Origin: Scleroderma bovista
Lineage: Eukaryota; Basidiomycota; Agaricomycetes; Boletales; Sclerodermataceae
DNA: 19,438 nt
Assembly: GCA_037178675.1 (NCBI GenBank)
Contig: JAYMGJ010000683.1
Location: 1 to 19,438 of the forward strand
Reading direction: 5' to 3'
Below the pieces are notes generated by a model that saw only the letters and a list, made by a program, of their open reading frames with translations, was not told the origin of the DNA and did no database searches. A program made the position numbers and the translations under genes. This document shows positions 1 through 9,571 of the stretch, one piece after another. Within the stretch, counting starts at the first letter, position 1. Every line of letters begins with the position of its first letter.

Positions 1-114
1 GAAGCAGTAGCTTTGCAAACGACTCGACGGGACAAGGCGAAGCGTCGTATAAGTCGTTCGTCGGGCGGTGTGGGTGAGGTTAGTTATGACGGTACGCAAG
101 GGTTCGTTGACACT
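1..114 (+). CDS. possible 3' end of a gene entering from the left edge
   Basis: Frame 1 is open from the first base to a TGA at 112-114, giving 37 codons rich in Arg, Lys, Ser and Gly (it contains RRDKAKRRISRSSGGVGE). Such a charged, low-complexity tail is common at the C-terminus of fungal proteins, and the DNA turns more AT-rich just after the stop. No start, domain or splice site is visible, so this could be chance: a 37-codon open stretch is not rare. Inference only; the upstream sequence would decide it. Confidence 0.25.
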
Positions 115-1065
115 TGACAGTGGCCTAAAAAGGAAATTTGGCTGTGAGTAGTTCCTGACCTAGTATTACTGCAATCCACTTTTCCTGCTGTTAGTTTGTA
201 TAAATGCCAGTCTTTAGGGTAGTGAGTGGACGAACCTGATCATTTTGGAGGGCCGTCAAGTACTGAGTAGTTGTTAATTCTGCAGGTCCTCGAACTACCT
301 CAAACCGCCGACAGAATTTCAGCCTCGCCTCTAAAGCGACGCTCCGCCCAGCGCCCGTACTAGTATAATAGTAGCACCCCAACGTAACCAACGCGCTTAT
401 GTTGCCCGACAGCTGAGGCCGGCGTGTCACCAGGACAAAGCAATCGTGTCCCCGCCACCATATTAGATATTGATGACCTTTGGCGGGAATCCCTGACCAT
501 TCAGTCCTGCAGGTGTTCGAAGACGTCCATCAAACCCCAGACTCATTGAGTTTACAGAAAGAGATTCTACATACTACTGGTAGTTAGCCTGCACTGTAGT
601 AAGCCCTAAGCCGTAACTACTAAGCGACGTTCTGCCTGTACCCTGACCCGCCGTAAACATTTGGTTCCGTGTCACACTGGGTACACTCTAGGCACGATCG
701 ACGATGCCGCGATGCCGTCAGACTCACGGGCACGGTCGTTTCCGCTGCGGAAGCTGGCGCACGGCTTCGCAGCCCCCAGCACTGCCACATGCTGTTTTTT
801 CGAGATAAGGCTACTTAGTGTATAGATAATACTGCCTCAAACATCCTCCACCGGCATCGTCATGGCAAGTCCATATGCTAGAAAACTGCTTTGCACCAGA
901 GTTGGATCCAAATAAGTACATTTTGGCATGTTATTTACTGTGTAGCTACATTATCTATGTGTTACAAAGGCCAGTATTTACTGCAGAACTTGGGGCAACT
1001 ATGGCCAAGTTAGTTACAAGTTGTTGAGCTCAGTTGTATTGAAGGAACGAGCAGGAAAGGCCCAT
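115..1065. other. interval without a recognisable gene
   Basis: No frame on either strand gives a believable protein; the longest ORF (191-430, minus, 79 aa) has no recognisable motif and no splice partners. A short inverted repeat lies at 987-1011 (AACTTGG, 11-nt loop, CCAAGTT), just before the minisatellite. A related string with GGGGCCAACTATGGC occurs near 16531-16545, which may be a remnant of a dispersed element or chance. Confidence 0.5.
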
Positions 1066-1219
1066 GTCTCAAGTGTGGGTGGTGTCTCAAGTGTGGGTGG
1101 TGTCTCAAGTGTGGGTGGTATCTCAAGTGTGGGTGGTGTCTCAAGTGTGGGTGGTATCTCAAGTGTGGGTGGTGTCTCAAGTGTGGGTGGTGTCTCAAGT
1201 GTGGGTGGTGTCTCAAGTG
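1066..1219 (+). repeat. 18-bp minisatellite, 8 full units plus a 10-bp partial unit
   Basis: Eight perfect-length units of [G/A]TCTCAAGTGTGGGTGGT run head to tail from 1066 to 1209, followed by a partial unit 1210-1219. The only variation I see is the first base: units 4 (1120) and 6 (1156) start with A, all others with G. The plus strand is rich in G and T (GGGTGG in every unit). Because the unit is a multiple of 3, every frame stays open, which produces spurious ORFs on both strands (plus strand SSVGGV or SSVGGI hexapeptides). It ends 140 bp beyond the stop codon of the minus-strand gene at 1360-2997, so it lies downstream of that gene. Confidence 0.97.
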
Positions 1220-1359
1220 CCAGTTGATTACTGTAGTACGTAGGTATTCTAGTCCAGTGGTAAGTTGATCGTAGCCTATGTGGAAACGCATCTAGCAACA
1301 GTCACCTCTTCACCGAACAGAGCGGACCCCAATACTTGACGACCCGATGGACCCACTGC

Positions 1360-2997
1360 TTAGAATTCGTCCATGGGAATTTCACCCACGGGCATTGACG
1401 CAAACTCTACCCTCGATCCTGTAAGTAATTGGTGAACAAATCCTTCGGAGAGTGCATGTTGCAATTCGAAAAGAATCCTCGACGCCATGACACCATGGAG
1501 AATGCCCTGAAAACTTCAGAAAAGACGTCCGACCTCCCGATCAGCCCAAGCGCTGTGAAAGATCATTGAACACACGTTACAAAGAGACCGTTCCAACCAT
1601 CCCGCAGCTATTGTGAAACCGAAGAACACGACCACATTGAATCTTAGGTTCCCGGATGAATGATGACCACTCACAGGTAAAACATAGAATGTGATATTAA
1701 CGATTGATGTCACTGATATACATCGTTTCATTACTGGTGGAGACTGACGAGGACGAAGGTTGACCCACCAAATAATGAGACTGCATATAGCAGGTTCCCC
1801 CGCGTCACGGCAGCAACCACCCCGATTGTCGAGTGCGAGTTATTGTGTAGAGATGCATAGAGCACTGTGAAGAAGATAATGACTAACCAATGTCAGTGGA
1901 ATGTCGTTAATGCACACGGCGGGCGCCGATATCTTACCAAGTTCGAAAAACGATGCACTAGAAAACATTCCGACAGTTACGCGACTGAGTTTGGTAGCCT
2001 GCGCAGTTGCGACGGAGGCGGTTGTTTCACCACAAATGCCGTCAAACTTGAGATTGCTCGAAATCACTGCGCAGACAAACATGACAATCGCCACCACCTT
2101 TCGACACCGAGTCGACATCCATTGACAAAGGTAGCATCCAAGATGCAGCCACTCACGGAATATGTACTAATGAGAAGCTTACGTGTGATATTTTGAGCAT
2201 TCCAGAGCGCCAGCGTTCGGAGAAGAAGCAGCCCTGCAGTGAGATGAGGTTATTCGTAGACCCTTACCTGCCTTGTGGGAACATGCCTTCCGACGTCAAC
2301 ATTTCAAACAATAGGACAACTACAATGAGGTTAGCTCAGCATGAGTCGGCGTTTGGCTCTATATAAACTGACTCTCCGCTGTCTTGTACAAAGCAACGCA
2401 CTGTAGTATGTCAGATTCGGCGTATGCAAAGTCCAATGAGTATGACAGATACCGTTGCTTGTGGACGAGTGGTGACCAGCGCATCTGACCACTGCTCAGC
2501 AGTTTTGAAACGTAATTGTTCACATGGACATACTGTAAACCGTGCACAATGCACTTAGGATGGGGAAATATCGTGTTGGGATGTATAACAGGTGTGTGAG
2601 ACCCCAGTGCTTTTGACCACTTAAAAGGCGAGCCTGATCGAACCGTTGAAGGGCATGTATTAAGGCGAGAAAATGATTCAAGACATACATACTACTACAT
2701 ACCTCGTCGGAAAATGTTAAACAGAAATCGAAGGCCTTGTTTCATGGTAAGGGCAGGACAAGTCTCAGGGGAAGCGGATAATAATACCCAAATTGAAATC
2801 GGAGCAACTGCAGGCGGGAATGACGGAAATTCAGTGCGTTATTACGCCCGCGGTGCACCATTGAGGAATACCTCTACAATACTGCATAGGGTTCACGTAT
2901 TGTCAACATCATAAACTTGAGCAAGTCCACACCTACGTACCTTGATAACTTGCTGCTGGTACAACCAATGGAAATAGGTTTCCTCTGGGCTCGCCAT
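1360..2997 (-). CDS. DUF6533-like multi-pass membrane protein, copy A (14 exons, 295 aa)
   Basis: Exons in coding order: 2941-2997, 2872-2881, 2788-2807, 2703-2735, 2534-2633, 2453-2484, 2373-2400, 2287-2319, 2157-2233, 1938-2097, 1769-1882, 1675-1712, 1576-1607, 1360-1513; the sum is 888 nt, 295 codons plus TAA. The model starts MASPEETYFHWLYQQQVIK. Landmarks I associate with DUF6533 proteins follow in order: an FDxxLTxxDE motif, a YIPTRYFP helix, GLLLLRTLALW, FFELVIIF, GNLLYAVSLF joined to SIVNITFYVLP, and FQGILHGVMASRILF near the C-terminus. These are hydrophobic segments of an integral membrane protein; the molecular function of the family is unknown to me. Introns are 49-69 nt. Intron 8 needs a GC donor (gcatgt), and introns 3, 9 and 13 end in AAG rather than CAG or TAG. 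The frame is kept across all 13 junctions and all intron positions match the neighbouring copy at 3518-5153. The odd splice sites leave open that this copy is starting to decay. Confidence 0.8.
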
Positions 2998-3517
2998 TGC
3001 TTCAACGACTCCAGGCGGGGGTCACAAATATTAAATACACAATCTCGAAGGCCTACTGCACAGGAACTGAGAAAGAACTTTTTTGCCAAGAGAGAGAGGA
3101 GAATAATGTGTTCACCGGCGCTGCAGGTCATAGCCAACACAGGAAGAGAGATCATAAACAAGAAATCTTCCAGAAATGGTGACACTAGTAATCTCAGAGT
3201 TAATGCCGTGCTGCGATACACAGGTAGTGCTACATATTGCCATGTGGAGCTAATGCGAGACCTCGCGCACAATTCCGCCATCTCGAAGATGCGGCTGAAT
3301 CAAACCACTCATCGTGCGCCCATTCTTAAAAAAACTCCGATAAACGCCACCTTAGCGACACAGGGTAAGTTTCGATAGCTCACATATTTTAGGCTGTAGT
3401 GGACGGTGACTTGACCAATATCCGAATGAGCCGGTGGAGGCGCAAAGCATCATAAAAAACATTTACTCATACCAATGCTCCAAGTAAACCGGGACTCAAT
3501 CATGTAAGAAACTACAA
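2998..3517. other. intergenic spacer between the two DUF6533-like genes
   Basis: About 520 bp separate the start of copy A from the stop of copy B. It holds the promoter side of copy A and the 3' flank of copy B. The plus-strand ORF running from 2917 to 3378 overlaps copy A's first exon in antisense and carries no recognisable motif. I see no other gene here. Confidence 0.6.
3030..3037 (-). promoter_or_regulatory. TATA-like element TATTTAAT upstream of DUF6533 copy A
   Basis: On the minus strand TATTTAAT lies about 33 nt before the ATG at 2997. The same octamer sits at nearly the same distance (about 30 nt) before the start of copy B, in flanks that are otherwise diverged, which suggests a retained core promoter element. 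It is close to the ATG, so the 5' untranslated leader would be very short or the element may work differently. Confidence 0.4.
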
Positions 3518-5153
3518 TCATTTCATTACTGAGAGACCATTCGTACGAACAGTACTAGTGTGTACTGGTGCAAATTCCACCCTCGATCGTGTAGATACTT
3601 GAAGGCTGAATCCCTCGGAGAGTGCATCTCGCAGGCCAAACAAGATTCTTGACGCCATCACACCATGGAGGATGCCTTGAAAGCTAAAGACGACACGGCT
3701 GGTCAGTGAAAGCCCCGTGGAAGGGCAGCTCAGCAATGGCTCACGTCACGAAGAGGCCATTCCACCCGTCCTGGAGCTATTATGTATGGTGGGCTTGAGC
3801 ACCCTGTTTCCGGATAACTGATGTCCACTCACAGGTAAAACGAAGAACGTGATGTTAACAATAGAAATCACTACCACACATCATTTATCAGAAGTCGATC
3901 TGCGACGAATGATATCCGTGCTTGACTGACCGAATAACGATAGTGCATATACCAGGTTTCCTTGTGTCACAGCATTGACGAGTCTACTGTTCGAGCGCAG
4001 ACCAGTATGTGCACGTAGCCCGAACCCATACACGACTGTGTAAAAAATTACCACTAACCGATATAAGTGAGCGCTTTAGGAATCACCTACTATAGGGGAA
4101 GCCTACCGAGCTCGAACAAAGCTGCACTAGAAAACATCCCTACCGTTACTCGACTAAGCTTGGTAGCTAGGGCAGTTGCGACAGAGGCGGATGTTTCACC
4201 ACAGATGGCCTCAAACTTGAGTGTGCTCGAGATCGTGGAACAGACCAGCATAACAATCGCCACCGTCTTTGTTGGTAATGTCTTTTGGCGAAGGCTGTAT
4301 TTAAGGCACAGAAAAACTTACCACATATATTCCTATGAGAAGCGTTCTTGCGGCACTTTTAGTGTTCCAGAGGGCCAGTGTTCGGATAAGAAGCAGTCCT
4401 GCGAGAAAATGTGTTTACTTCCCAGGTAAAAACAGCTGTTGGTGCAGAGCGACATACCTTCCGCTGCTACCATTCCAAAATACAATACAACTATACTGAA
4501 ATTAGCATACACTTGATTCGGAACATAGGAGTGCTGACTTTCTGCTGTCCTGTACAAAGCAACGCACTGTTGCACCCGCCCTTAGTCTCTCGCAAAGAGT
4601 TGTACCTATGGCACATACCGTTGCCTTTGGGCGAGTGGTTACAACTGCATCTGCTTGGAATTCAGCAATTCTGAAGTGTAGTTTTCCAAAACACCACGCA
4701 CTGTAAGTGGCGCACAGAGCACCTAAGAGCGGAAAATATCGCGTTGGGATGTACAACACGTGTGTTATACCCAAGCGCTTTTTACTACCACTCAAGAGAC
4801 GGACCTAACAGACTGGTTAGAAAGCGGCATGCCACTGGACGAACGTTCGTGACGTACCTCATCGGCAAGTGTTAGGAAGTGATCAAAGAGCTTGATTGAG
4901 CAATAAGGTCACTTGAACTGCGAAAGACAGGGATGGAAGTACCCAAATTGCAATTGGAGCGACTAGAAGGGGTTAAGTTTCAGCGTCGATATTACTCCCA
5001 ATGATACATAGATGGTCTACCTCTGAAATACTATGCAAATGGTAAGGTGCATCAAAACAGACCGAGGACGCATTCACCTACCTTGATGACTTGCTGTTGA
5101 TACAACCAGTGGAAGTATGCATCAGAGGGGGCGGCTGCTGCAACGAGGGCCAT
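3518..5153 (-). CDS. DUF6533-like multi-pass membrane protein, copy B (14 exons, 308 aa)
   Basis: Exons in coding order: 5082-5153, 5021-5030, 4943-4962, 4858-4890, 4702-4804, 4619-4650, 4539-4566, 4458-4490, 4322-4398, 4107-4266, 3931-4053, 3833-3870, 3745-3776, 3518-3683; total 927 nt, 308 codons plus TGA. Introns are 48-61 nt with GT donors throughout; introns 3 and 9 end in AAG. Landmarks by residue: YFHWLYQQQVIK 13-24, LFDHFLTLADEV 35-46, LYIPTRYFP 62-70, IVLYFGMVAAEGLLLIRT 100-117, a helix around 138-148 (VAIVMLVCSTI), SSAALFELVVIFYTVVY around 182-198, SLFVISIVNITFFVLP ending near 243, and FQGILHGVMASRILFGLRDA 255-274. The order and spacing match DUF6533 proteins as I know them, with roughly six or seven membrane segments. 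Exon sequences are much more alike between the copies than the introns are, which argues that both have been under coding constraint. Role unknown; expected location is a cellular membrane. Confidence 0.85.
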
Positions 5154-6413
5154 GGCTCAAAGGAGCTGTCACTGGACAATGGATTAAATAGTTGCAATTA
5201 CCATGCTTACCATGCACAGCTATACAGGAATAGGAAAAAAAAGGTTTCCATGCCCTCTGCAAGGAATGGATCCGGTGGAGGTTTTAACGAGCGAGAAGAG
5301 TCATATGGTGCGGCATCAATACGTTGACCGACTTTGATCAAGGTTCTTGTGATTATCCAAATGGTGATCATCACTGGCAGTGCCACGATGTCACGAGAGT
5401 CGTACACTGTCGGAACTTTCCTGTGTTGACCGCGATATCAGCAGATGCGTAGCAGCGCGTGGAGTTGATTCATCATGGTGCCGTACTGTAGATGCCAACA
5501 TGCATCCATGCTGTACCGTAATAGAACTTCCTGTGGTCTCCAGATTGCCTTTAGATTGAGTCCCGTTGGACATTCACACTTCTCTAATGCCCTCACAGCG
5601 TCGCAGGTACGCAGCCATTTCGAGGTTCAAAGGTAGAGCGTCCTGAACGGGTTCCGCGGTGCTGTGGGTAAACGCAAATCAGGGGCACTCGCGATGTTGC
5701 AGCAGGACACCAAATGGACAATGGTTGGCGATAAGTCGGTCATAAGATGAGTGATATTGTCGTGGGTGGTATTGCTTGATCCTGGAAGTTCCTGGGGAAG
5801 AATAGTTACCGACGTGCATTGTTAAGTAAAGTTGAAGTGAAGTCACATCATAGTTGACTGGTTAATGAGCCCTTCATCGCAGAGTTTATGTTGGGTGAAG
5901 CCACTGTCGATTCCTTCCGCTCTGAGAGTTCCCGTCGGACGTTTCGTTTTCACATGATGCCGCACATACACGGTGGACTTTCTGGAGTTGACGAGACAAA
6001 TAAATCAAAATCCTGCATGAATCGGCGAATCGCGGAACACCAGTTTTCAGGCCACCACCAAAACACAAACTTGAATTTCGCCCATGCTTGTCGAGGCAGG
6101 CAGACCAAGATGATGCATGATTTCTAGCTTCCGACCATTGGTCAGCCCATGCGGAATAAAGCCTTGAGTGCTTTCGCTGATCCGAATGCCACGACGGTTG
6201 TGAAGAATATACCCTGTTTCAACTTGGCTGTAAATACAACTACAGGTTCTCTTCTGTGCTATGCAGGAACTGTAGTGGTTGGCACCCAGTCGTCTGATTC
6301 TGCAAGAAGACATTGTACGGAGTACACTACGGTCGTTACAGCATCCTAAGCCGAACAAATCCGCCACTGGAGACACAAGTTGACGACGGGCGCCCCATCT
6401 TCCCATAGTCACG
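5154..6413. other. intergenic region upstream of both flanking genes
   Basis: This 1.26-kb stretch separates the divergently transcribed DUF6533 copy B and the terpene synthase, so it should hold both promoters. Short ORFs such as 5888-6127 (plus) and 6047-6511 (minus) have no motif, and the second is antisense to the first terpene synthase exon. A plus-strand frame around 5381-5720 is rather open, with few stops, but gives no recognisable protein; it could be a very old relic. Confidence 0.5.
5183..5190 (-). promoter_or_regulatory. TATA-like element TATTTAAT upstream of DUF6533 copy B
   Basis: TATTTAAT on the minus strand lies about 30 nt before the ATG at 5153 and matches the element before copy A in sequence and distance. 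The copies share little else in this flank. Confidence 0.4.
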
Positions 6414-7693
6414 ATGTCGAGGACATATCGCATTCCCGACCTCATCGCTCGTTGCCCGATGAAAACCGTGCCTATCAATGAGAATTTCTTAAAACTGGAG
6501 GAAGAGTACAATCAATGGGTAGACGCTTTCCCGTTGTTTGGGGTTAAAGAACGCACTGTGAGTCTGTGAGTCGCTATTGCGTGTGTACTGGTTGTCATGT
6601 CTTGGAGATATAGGTTTGGACCCGTCGGTTGAAACTGCATACCGATCCTCAACATTATCGCACCATACCCACTCTGGTTTTTAGGCCTACAAGGGGGAAC
6701 GACTTCCGCTGTTCGTCTCGCTTTGCTTTCCTACAGCCAAGCTCGAGGTTTTACACGCCCTGGTCGCCTTTATGATTGTCATTTTCTTGGACCATGCAAA
6801 GCAAGTCATGATCCTTCAGTTCCGATTTGTCGTTTGACATTCATCCGGATCTTAGTGACGCAGCTTCGGTTGAAGACGCGCAGAAAGCCATAGCGCACTG
6901 TATCGCTGCATTCGATAACCCTGCAGCTGGGCTTGAATCAACCGACCCCTTCACCAGGCTGGTTAGCAGGTTTGGTCATACCGTTCAGTCGAGTGTCACT
7001 CCACATTCACTTAGAACTCTGGCAGCCATGCTGTACGAGCGTCCACGGTCATCGGCGCGGAGTATAGATTGGATTATCTCCAAGAAAATGCTGCCTTCGC
7101 AAGAGCAACTGTGCAAGAGGCGGTTGAAAGACAGGCAACAATAGTGGATAAGGTCGAGCTCACACTTGAAATGTATTTGTTGAATCGCAGAAATTCTGTG
7201 GCGACACGTCCATTTTTTGTATATGTTCGGGCGATCAATAGTTTTAAGCCCCCCGAAGAGCTTCGGGATGACCCTACCGTGCAAGCTCCCGAACACGCAG
7301 CAACCGATGTGAACCTCCTTGGCAACGTAATGGGTCTCTTTGTTGTCGTTTCTTGTCTGATTTTAGTGCACACAGGACATCCTCTCATACAAAAAAGAGC
7401 TCATTGCGGATGATGCTTCGCACAACGTTCTCACTGTCCTCATGCAGGATTCTAGTGTCGCTTGTTCCGATCTTCAACAGGCCATAGATTACGCGTCAAA
7501 TCTTCTGGTCGAAGCTTTAGACCATTTTAATGAATGCAGGGCTCGACTGTTGGAAGATAGTCCTGACTGGGAAGAATATGTTCATGGCCTCGTTGACTTC
7601 TTCGTCGGTTTGCTGGAGTGGGAGGTGGTATCTCACCGGTTTAACGTCTTCGAGTCGGAAGAAGACAGGAAGAACCTTGTATTAAGGCTCTGA
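6414..7693 (+). CDS. class I terpene synthase, probably sesquiterpene (5 exons, about 337 aa)
   Basis: Exons: 6414-6557, 6685-6800, 6856-7032, 7068-7326, 7376-7693; total 1014 nt, 337 aa, the usual size for basidiomycete sesquiterpene synthases. Such enzymes ionise a prenyl diphosphate (typically farnesyl diphosphate) with Mg2+ and cyclise it in the cytosol. The N-terminus reads YRIPDLIARCPM, the usual family opening. The first metal motif is DHAND (residues 84-88) where DDxxD or DExxD is expected. The second, NDILSYKKE (232-240), fits NDxxSxxKE exactly and is joined by splicing of intron 4 (7327-7375). Near the C-terminus LEWEVVSHRFN resembles the W...RY segment, with RF in place of RY. Intron 1 is long (127 nt). 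Intron 2 (6801-6855) uses a GC donor (gcaagt) and is the only frame-keeping choice I found. Intron 3 is short (35 nt) and weak; an acceptor at 7103 is an alternative that removes 12 residues. No tailoring genes lie nearby. Confidence 0.82.
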
Positions 7694-8749
7694 ACGGGAC
7701 AAACAGTGGCTTCGCAATTAATGTGTCATGCGAGCGTGTCGAAGCGGATGGCCTCAGCTGTGGGCTATTTTTACTGAATGATGTTGTTACTTCGGTGTAT
7801 GTAGGTCAGTCCCAGTCGTATTATTGTGAACTGAATTAAGTCGAGTCGAAACAGTAGTTCGAATACCAGTTCGATTTATCGAAAGACAACACACGGTGCC
7901 AGAGCGCATTTTGCTGCAAGGCTAATTGACCAACTGAATAAATTGGGACAATCCGGATAATCCATGCAAGGAATCAAACTAAGCGGCGCCGATTAGAACA
8001 CCCAATGTAGGCGGCCAATTCTACACAAATTCTTCAGTGATTTTACAGATGACATTGAGTTCGTATAACAGTGATCCTGGAACGGTATGGCGATGGCATC
8101 ACTTGGATGCAAATGACACCTCTCTTTGGGAGGACACATGCACCTTGTTTGCTGTTACACTTTTTGCTCAGTCGATCAGTCCAGAACAAGGTCGTCTACG
8201 GCCCTCGCAGATGGCGGGCATCTTGTTTATGATGCCCCAGTCACATCCAAGAGTAAGTCGGATACAAAACTTATGAAATAACACAGTTTTGCATTGAGAA
8301 AAGTCAGTCACAAAAGGGAGCAACTATGATTTTCGTTACACGGGCTTCTGTGTTTTGTCGACCAACGACCATTGCATGACGTGATCCAGGGGTTCTCTGC
8401 CGGACACGGGAGGCCACACTGATAAACTGGAGACCGCTAATCCATATCACTTGTACCCCGCTTGAGCGGTGTACCGCAGCGGCAGTGCTCGGTACGTGAC
8501 ATCGTTATCGTCATGCGGTGCAGTTTTCATCGCTATGCATAAGGTGCTTGTGGCTGCCGTAACCTGTCTGGTAATTTTGTACATGTCGTTGTCCTGTGAC
8601 AGTGGCTGCACACAGTCTGTACTGATGCTTGTCATCGCCATCACGAGTGAGTGTCACTTTTCAGGGACGAGTCACTATTGTTTATTTCTGTTCTGTAGAA
8701 GGTATGCCCGATGGCATGCATGGGCTCCACAGTTCAGTCCTAGACCCTG
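7694..8749. other. interval without a convincing gene
   Basis: This holds the 3' flank of the terpene synthase. The plus-strand ORF 8037-8276 (79 aa) contains WHHLDANDTSLWED and is followed by a possible donor (gtaagt at 8251), so it could be an exon, but no partner exon or family was seen. An ORF with an internal Met at 8535 begins MHKVLVAAVTCLVILYMSLS, a signal-like hydrophobic run, without further support. I would not call either a gene. Confidence 0.45.
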
Positions 8750-9197
8750 ACCAGCGAGTACATACCCCGTGCATTTCAATATGCTCATGTAGAACGCCGC
8801 CCAATTTCCGTGCTTACCTCACATCATCACCCACAGTCCAACAGTGGTCCCACCAAAATTCAACAGTTGGACACTTGCCACTGGTGAAAAAACGATCCTA
8901 TTCCTTGGTTTTGGATCATGACAACGTTTAGATGATATAGACCCATTATCTGTCTATCGTACCAGCGAATACCACGTGCATTTCAATATGCTCGTGTAGA
9001 ACACCCTATTTCCGCGCTTACCATGGCGTTACCGAAACCGAGACTTCTAAAACTGAATGGTCAGGAAACATCCACTGGTGGTCCCATCAAAATTGCAGCT
9101 GGACACTTGCCACTGGTGAAAATAAAACGATACTGTTCCTTGGTTTTGGACCATGACAACGATTAGATGATATAATGAACCCATTATCTGTCTGGCA
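8750..9197 (+). repeat. imperfect tandem duplication, units of about 211 and 236 bp
   Basis: Unit 1 (8750-8960) and unit 2 (8961-9197) share long blocks in the same order: ACCAGCGA, GTGCATTTCAATATGCTC, GTGTAGAAC or ATGTAGAAC, TTTCCG.GCTTACC, GGACACTTGCCACTGGTGAA, TTCCTTGGTTTTGGA.CATG, and TAGATGATATA followed by CCCATTATCTGTCT. Unit 2 carries extra sequence after the GCTTACC block (around 9022-9070). The units differ by many substitutions and small indels, so the duplication is not recent. No protein reading frame is kept across the units, so the segment is probably non-coding. It lies upstream of the cyanovirin-N homolog. Confidence 0.9.
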
Positions 9198-9528
9198 TAA
9201 TGTTGTTTATGTGAAAAGAAAGCAGAACCATTCAATGAGGCCAATGCCGTTGAACAGGGTATTTTAAAAGGTGCGAGCAAGTTTGTCATGTGGTACGAGA
9301 TGGGGAAGTTCTGCCAGCATAGATGTGCAGGAGAAAACATTCCGTGCTTCGAGAAACCCGGATGAATTCATGACTGACGTACGGCGTCTTAGTTCCTTGC
9401 GGCGATGGAGTACCAGGATGCGAGAATGACGTGAAACTCACTTTCCGTCGGAGGGCTGTTTATGCGGAGAGATGCAGCAGAAAAGTATATCCAAAAAGGT
9501 CAGCTTTCGTGCGATGGGACGTCCACAG

Positions 9529-9535
9529 TATAAAA
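9529..9535 (+). promoter_or_regulatory. TATA box of the cyanovirin-N homolog
   Basis: TATAAAA followed by GGCGG sits 37 nt before the ATG at 9572. It is a textbook TATA box in the right place and orientation; the transcription start would fall only a few bases before the ATG. Confidence 0.6.
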
Positions 9536-9571
9536 GGCGGATGGCTGAATCAGCTGGTCTTTCAGGAAAAC

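Noticed and set aside
1066..1219. CRISPR-like array
   Set aside because: Units are directly adjacent with no spacers, and the genome is eukaryotic.
1010..1298. ORFs on both strands across the minisatellite (for example SSVGGV repeats on plus)
   Set aside because: The 18-bp unit is a multiple of three, so all frames stay open by construction; no start context or flanking coding sequence supports a repeat protein.
2917..3378. 153-aa plus-strand ORF
   Set aside because: Antisense to exon 1 and the promoter of DUF6533 copy A, no motif, and not conserved in the second copy.
1901..4429. Plus-strand peptides containing LENIPTVTRLSLVA.AVATEA.VSPQM found at both 1901-2125 and 4067-4429, which look conserved
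   Set aside because: They are antisense to exon 10 of the two minus-strand genes. The minus reading joins thirteen frame-keeping introns and matches a known family, so the plus-strand similarity is a by-product of coding conservation.
6047..6511. 154-aa minus-strand ORF
   Set aside because: Overlaps terpene synthase exon 1 in antisense and shows no recognisable domain or sensible composition.
6558..6684. An extra small exon inside the 127-nt first intron of the terpene synthase
   Set aside because: The candidate (about 6616-6629) breaks the frame, while direct joining gives the expected family spacing KERT to AYKGERLPLFVSL.
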